Source: Sphingobacterium thalpophilum
GTDB taxonomy: Bacteria; Bacteroidota; Bacteroidia; Flavobacteriales; Flavobacteriaceae
Length of the DNA stretch: 9,379 nucleotides
Direction of reading: 5' to 3'
Assembly (NCBI GenBank): GCA_943325255.2
Contig: CALPOS020000072.1
Span: forward strand, 1 to 9,379
The notes beneath the pieces are model-generated. The model made no database searches and had not been told where the DNA came from. It was given only the letters and a program-made list of their open reading frames with translations. Positions 5,440-9,379 of this stretch are shown piece after piece (the first letter of the stretch is position 1; every line of letters begins with the position of its first letter). The translations under genes were made by a program, and so were the position numbers.

Positions 5440-6633
5440 CTATTCATAAAAATAATTGATTTCTATGTCAGTGTCAGTAGCCTTCAATGGAAAATTCTTT
5501 TCTGTATAAAGTAGGTCGAAATTATTTTCCGGCACATCTCCAATAGTTACAGTAACAATATTATTGTTTATTCCTCGCGCTTTTCCTCCTACAAAGGAGA
5601 TCTTATCTAATCCTACAACATTTTTTAGCAAATAATTACTACTGTCATAAGTGTATGATTGTGAAGGGCCACCACCGTCGAAAAAGTCAATTTGCGTCAC
5701 TTCTCCGTTGCCAAAATAAATTTCTGACGTCCCGTCTGGTGTTTCTTGACCACTTGAATTTACTGTAAATCTGGTTACAGAAATCGTTCCCTCATTGTGA
5801 ACATAACTTTCCTTATAACCGACGTTACCGATGAGATCGGAAGCGATATACGTAACTAGTTTGTTTATAGCATTGTAAACAAAAATTTCTCTTACTAACA
5901 CAACATTACTGCTGTTTTTCTTTTCAATTTTTGTTATTAAATTAATAGTGTATGTATACTCTTTAGTTTCAATGACTCCTAGTGAATCAGTAATTACTTC
6001 CTTTACAATTTTCTTTCTTCGATCGAACGTATAAACCGTGCTTTGATCAGAACTATTAGTCCCTGGATAGCTTTCAATAACCCTAGTTGGTAATACATCA
6101 TCTTCATCAACAGTAAGCTCATCTACTAAAGTGTATGGCAGATTTAAGAACACACCATTTGTAATCACCTTTTCTTCCAATACTGCAGGAGTAGTGTCTG
6201 TATACCGTGTACCTATAAATCTAAAAGTACCTGAGATTCTATTGTTTACACGATCAATACCCAAAATCACTACTTCTGAAAGATCACTAGGTCCCGACAG
6301 GGAAGCAACATATGAATCAGTTCCGATTCCCTCGTTATACTCCAATGAAAAACCAGGGACATTTGCACCTAAAGTTTCAACACTGTATGTTCCTAGTATT
6401 GGATCTCCAGGCAAACTAATTTCAAGATAGGATCCATCTTCACTTACTCCTTTTAGGGACATGCCAGTAGAACTTACTTCTACTTCAGATGTTACTGATT
6501 CAAAAGTTTGGTCATCAAACTCTGCAGTTACATTTCCAGGAGGTGGCACCGGATCTGGATCTTCTACTGGTATTTCCACGCATGAAGTGAATAAACCTAT
6601 TGAAACAAAGAATATTAATAATAATTTTTTCAT
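5440..6633 (-). CDS. Hypothetical lipoprotein with DUF6252-like N-terminal part and YD-like repeats
   Basis: I do not recognise a specific function. The 397-residue protein has a lipoprotein signal (MKKLLLIFFVSIGLFTS then C18), so it should be lipidated at C18 and placed in the outer or inner membrane. A proline/acid-rich linker (PVEDPDPVPPPG, 22-33) leads into a beta-rich domain (about 34-168). Its AEFDDQTFES opening, GTYSVE, ISGTFRF and ITNGVFLNLPY resemble the DUF6252 family of Bacteroidota lipoproteins. The C-terminal half holds about six spaced repeats of the form Y-x-Y-(D/N)...(I/V)-x-x-(I/V), near 198, 223, 246, 272, 302 and 324. They recall RHS/YD-type or DUF4595-like beta repeats and end in NFPLKATDTDIEINYFYE. 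It starts at ATG and lies between alaS and a strong terminator. Its upstream gap contains long A/T homopolymer runs. The domain assignment is by eye and should be treated as tentative. Confidence 0.8.
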   Translation of the reverse strand: MKKLLLIFFVSIGLFTSCVEIPVEDPDPVPPPGNVTAEFDDQTFESVTSEVEVSSTGMSLKGVSEDGSYLEISLPGDPILGTYSVETLGANVPGFSLEYNEGIGTDSYVASLSGPSDLSEVVILGIDRVNNRISGTFRFIGTRYTDTTPAVLEEKVITNGVFLNLPYTLVDELTVDEDDVLPTRVIESYPGTNSSDQSTVYTFDRRKKIVKEVITDSLGVIETKEYTYTINLITKIEKKNSSNVVLVREIFVYNAINKLVTYIASDLIGNVGYKESYVHNEGTISVTRFTVNSSGQETPDGTSEIYFGNGEVTQIDFFDGGGPSQSYTYDSSNYLLKNVVGLDKISFVGGKARGINNNIVTVTIGDVPENNFDLLYTEKNFPLKATDTDIEINYFYE

Positions 6634-6665
6634 GAGTATCTTTTTGATTTTGAATTATTGTGAAA

Positions 6666-6702
6666 CAAATAAACTCAAAAAAAATGTTAATTAAAAAAAA
6701 AA
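6666..6702 (-). promoter_or_regulatory. Weak candidate promoter of the lipoprotein gene with homopolymer runs
   Basis: On the minus strand, TTTATTTG (6673-6666) matches the Bacteroidota -7 consensus TAnnTTTG except at one position, 32 nt before the start codon. Just upstream are runs of eight T (6684-6677) and ten T (6702-6693), which would fall in the spacer and near the -33 position. No GC-rich hairpin follows the alaS stop codon, so the T runs may also help end alaS transcription. Confidence 0.3.
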
Positions 6703-6708
6703 CGAGAC

Positions 6709-9336
6709 TTAATTTACAAATTCACTAGCCTTGTTTAGGGCTTCCGTAATTCCTGCAATATTTTTGCCTCCGGCAGTAGCAAAGAAAGGTTGACCACCGC
6801 CTCCTCCTTGAATGTATTTACCCAATTCTCGAACTACATTTCCTGCATTTAGATTTTTCTCGGCAACCAACTCTTTCGAAATATAGCAAGTTAGCATTGG
6901 CTTACCTTCATCGGCGGTAGCAAAAACAAGAAATATATTTTTGGCGGTATTGCCGATTTCGTATGCCAGGTCTTTGGCGCTATTGGCGTCGATGTCCACC
7001 AATTTTGCTAAAAATTGAACACCATTTACATTTTGCAATTGTGGCACCAACTCTGAAGTTAAATTTTTGACTTTATCTTTAGTTAAGGCCTCTATTTGCT
7101 TGCTCAGCCTCGCATTGTCTTCCTGCAACGAAACCACCGCTTTGATGGTGTCTTGCGGATTTTTGAGCAGTTCTGACAATTCATGCAACACCTGCTCTTG
7201 ACTTTTATAGTAATCTTTAACTCCTTGATTCGTAATGGCCTCAATTCTTCGAATTCCGGCGGCAACAGCGCCTTCACTTTTAATTTTGAACTGCCAAATC
7301 TCACCCGTGTTTTTCACATGCGTTCCTCCGCACAACTCCATACTTTCACCAAACTTAATCGCCCGGACTGAATCGCCATATTTCTCTCCAAATAAAGCCA
7401 TTGCTCCTTCTTGAATCGCTTGTTGAAATGGGATATTCCGGTGCTCAATCAAAGGCAATTGTTCTTGAATTCGCGCATTGACAAAATCTTCCACCTGATG
7501 TAATTCAGCGTCAGTAACTTTGGTAAAATGCGAAAAGTCGAAACGCAAATAATTCGGAGAAACCAAAGAGCCTTTTTGCTCGACATGCGTTCCTAAAATA
7601 GAGCGCAAGGCTTGATGCAATAGATGGGTCGCCGTATGATTACTTTGGGAATGATCTCTTAACTCTTTGTTCACTTTGGCCACAAAACCTCCCGTCAAAT
7701 TCTCCGGCAATTGCTTAGCAAAGTGTAAGATTAAGTTGTTTTCTTTTTTAGTATCGATGATGTCAATAATCTCATTAGCAGAAGTCAATACGCCTCGATC
7801 TCCCACTTGTCCACCGCCTTCTGGATAAAATGGTGTAGCATCGAGAACGATTTGATATAATACACCGTCTTTCTTACTATCTATTTTTCGGATGCGGGTA
7901 ATTTTTACCTCATTTTCCAATTGATCATAGCCCACGAAGGTTTCTACATTTCCTGGAATCAATACTGTCCAATCTTCTGTAGAAACTTCGGAAGCAGCGC
8001 GAGAACGTGTTTTTTGTTCCAACATCGAGGCATCAAATTCGGCTTCGTTAAATGACATGCCTTTTTCTTTCAAAATCAAAGCGGTCAAGTCTTTTGGAAA
8101 TCCGAAAGTATCGTACAATTCAAAAGCTTTTACACCGGACACTTCATTGCCTTTGGTTTGAGCTACCACATTGTCTAGCAACTGCAAACCTTGGTCTAAC
8201 GTGCGTAGAAACGAAGCTTCTTCTTCTTTGATGACGTTCGTAACCAAATTTTGTTGTGATTTGATTTCAGGGAAAAATTCACCCATTTGATCCGCCAAAA
8301 CCGCAACCAATTTGTTGATGAAAGGTTCTTTGGTATTTAGGAATGTAAATCCATATCGAATGGCGCGACGCAAAATTCTGCGAATCACATAACCAGCTCC
8401 AGTATTAGAAGGCAATTGTCCGTCGGCAATGGCAAACGCAACAGCGCGAACATGATCGACCACCACGCGAATGGCGATATTTATTTTTTCTTCGTCTGCA
8501 GTTGGGTTCTGTGAAACGTATTTTGTTCTGGTAATTTCTTCTACTTTTTGAATCAGCGGCGTAAAAACATCCGAATCATAATTGGATGATTTCTGTTGAA
8601 TAATGCGCACCAATCTTTCGAAACCCATTCCCGTGTCGACGTGCTTTTGAGGAAGTGGTTCAAGGCTTCCATCTTTCAAACGGTTGAACATCATAAAAAC
8701 ATTGTTCCAAATCTCAATTACGTCTGGATGGTCTTTGTTGACCAATGTTTCTCCGGGTATTGCTGCTCTTTCTTCATCGCTTCTTCCGTCAAAATGAATC
8801 TCGGTGCACGGTCCACACGGTCCTTGTTCACCCATTTCCCAAAAATTGTCTTTCTTGTTTCCAAAAACGATATGGTCGGTTGGTACCAATTGTTCCCAAC
8901 AAGCTAAAGCTTCGACAGACCTTGGAATACCTTCTTTTTCATCTCCTTCGAAAACAGTTACATATAATCTATCTTTAGGTAATTTATATACTTCGGTCAA
9001 CAACTCCCAACTCCATGTGATGGCTTCTTTCTTGAAGTAATCTCCGAACGACCAGTTTCCCAACATTTCGAACATGGTGTGGTGATACGTATCAAAACCT
9101 ACATCTTCCAAATCGTTGTGTTTTCCAGAAACACGAAGACATTTTTGCGTATCTGCGATGCGTTGACTTTTGGGTGTTCCGTTACCTAAGAAAAATTCCT
9201 TAAACTGCGCCATTCCTGAATTGTTGAACATTAAGGTCGGATCGTCTTTGAGAACAATTGGTGCCGAAGGAACAATCAAATGTCCTTTGCTTTGGAAAAA
9301 ATCGAGAAACTGTTTTCTAATGTCTTGTGAGGTCAT
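6709..9336 (-). CDS. alaS: Alanyl-tRNA synthetase
   Basis: A complete 875-residue class II enzyme that charges tRNA-Ala with alanine in the cytoplasm; bacterial AlaRS are about 870-880 residues. The aminoacylation core (about 1-240) includes MFNNSGMAQFKEFFLG (36-51), the RVSGKHNDLEDVGFDTYHHTMFEMLGNWSFGDYFK block (68-102) and VDTGMGFERL (233-242). A tRNA-recognition region follows (RAVAFAIADG, 297-306; GAGYVIRRILRRA, 313-325). The editing domain, which removes mischarged Ser/Gly, keeps its zinc/active-site residues H567 and H571 (HTATH) and C669 and H673 (CGGTH). A coiled-coil segment (about 705-765) leads to the C-terminal DHHA1-type domain with GGGGGQPFFATAGGK (844-858). The ATG start gives the usual MTSQDIRKQFLDFFQSKGH opening. 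Nothing is missing or disrupted. Confidence 0.99.
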   Translation of the reverse strand: MTSQDIRKQFLDFFQSKGHLIVPSAPIVLKDDPTLMFNNSGMAQFKEFFLGNGTPKSQRIADTQKCLRVSGKHNDLEDVGFDTYHHTMFEMLGNWSFGDYFKKEAITWSWELLTEVYKLPKDRLYVTVFEGDEKEGIPRSVEALACWEQLVPTDHIVFGNKKDNFWEMGEQGPCGPCTEIHFDGRSDEERAAIPGETLVNKDHPDVIEIWNNVFMMFNRLKDGSLEPLPQKHVDTGMGFERLVRIIQQKSSNYDSDVFTPLIQKVEEITRTKYVSQNPTADEEKINIAIRVVVDHVRAVAFAIADGQLPSNTGAGYVIRRILRRAIRYGFTFLNTKEPFINKLVAVLADQMGEFFPEIKSQQNLVTNVIKEEEASFLRTLDQGLQLLDNVVAQTKGNEVSGVKAFELYDTFGFPKDLTALILKEKGMSFNEAEFDASMLEQKTRSRAASEVSTEDWTVLIPGNVETFVGYDQLENEVKITRIRKIDSKKDGVLYQIVLDATPFYPEGGGQVGDRGVLTSANEIIDIIDTKKENNLILHFAKQLPENLTGGFVAKVNKELRDHSQSNHTATHLLHQALRSILGTHVEQKGSLVSPNYLRFDFSHFTKVTDAELHQVEDFVNARIQEQLPLIEHRNIPFQQAIQEGAMALFGEKYGDSVRAIKFGESMELCGGTHVKNTGEIWQFKIKSEGAVAAGIRRIEAITNQGVKDYYKSQEQVLHELSELLKNPQDTIKAVVSLQEDNARLSKQIEALTKDKVKNLTSELVPQLQNVNGVQFLAKLVDIDANSAKDLAYEIGNTAKNIFLVFATADEGKPMLTCYISKELVAEKNLNAGNVVRELGKYIQGGGGGQPFFATAGGKNIAGITEALNKASEFVN

Positions 9337-9337
9337 T

Positions 9338-9377
9338 GTATCGTGTAATCGTTTATGTGTTGATTTGTTGAATCGTT
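9338..9377. repeat. Degenerate 8-nt array directly upstream of alaS (may continue past the edge)
   Basis: Read on the minus strand from 9377 to 9338 there are five 8-nt units: AACGATTC, AACAAATC, AACACATA, AACGATTA, CACGATAC. The leading AAC recurs exactly every 8 nt in the first four. The array ends one base before the alaS ATG and starts two bases from the window edge, so its true extent and any mirror arm are not visible. It resembles the AAC-type units of the paaA-paaB array, with period 8 instead of 7. It would form part of the alaS leader. Confidence 0.5.
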
Positions 9378-9379
9378 AA

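Noticed and set aside
8596..9040. Several overlapping plus-strand open frames opposite alaS
   Set aside because: They are shadows of a conserved 875-codon gene on the minus strand.

Overview
The window looks like chromosomal DNA from a low-GC member of the Bacteroidota, most likely a Flavobacterium or close relative. The support is a GSCFA-family protein, a short-signal lipoprotein ending in TSC, a flavobacterial-type AlaRS, a promoter matching the Bacteroidota consensus TAnnTTTG, no clear Shine-Dalgarno sites, and several short intergenic repeats of a kind I recall from flavobacterial genomes. All seven complete genes and the one partial gene read on the minus strand, so transcription runs from right to left.

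In order of transcription, alaS (alanyl-tRNA synthetase) comes first. It is followed by an unrecognised surface lipoprotein with its own hairpin terminator, then a GSCFA-domain protein, then a TetR-family regulator. A structured dispersed repeat separates the regulator from the phenylacetyl-CoA epoxidase operon paaE-paaA-paaB-paaC-paaD, and paaD is cut by the left edge. PaaA (di-iron oxygenase), PaaC (its structural partner), PaaB (small subunit) and PaaE (FAD/2Fe-2S reductase) form the multicomponent enzyme that epoxidises the ring of phenylacetyl-CoA. PaaD is thought to help iron-sulfur or di-iron assembly. Ring-opening and beta-oxidation genes (paaZ, G, H, J and others) are not in the window and might lie further left.

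A perfect inverted repeat (8-bp arms, 4-nt spacer) lies between a TAnnTTTG promoter element and the paaE start codon. It is a good candidate operator for the adjacent TetR regulator, which would then act as a PaaR-type phenylacetyl-CoA-responsive repressor. That role is inferred from position.

The most unusual feature is in the gaps. The paaA-paaB and paaB-paaC gaps are each filled by a different 7-nt-period array followed by a mirror-image array, so GTT/AAC or GG/CC pairs face each other every 7 nt and a long periodic imperfect hairpin can form. A related 14-nt duplication lies inside the GSCFA coding sequence, and an 8-nt-period array abuts the alaS start codon. The paaC-paaD and tetR-paaE gaps hold other short repeats. 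The sequences differ between sites, but the short period is kept, and the mirror layout is seen at both sites where two arms are visible. No RNA genes, CRISPR arrays or insertion sequences were seen.
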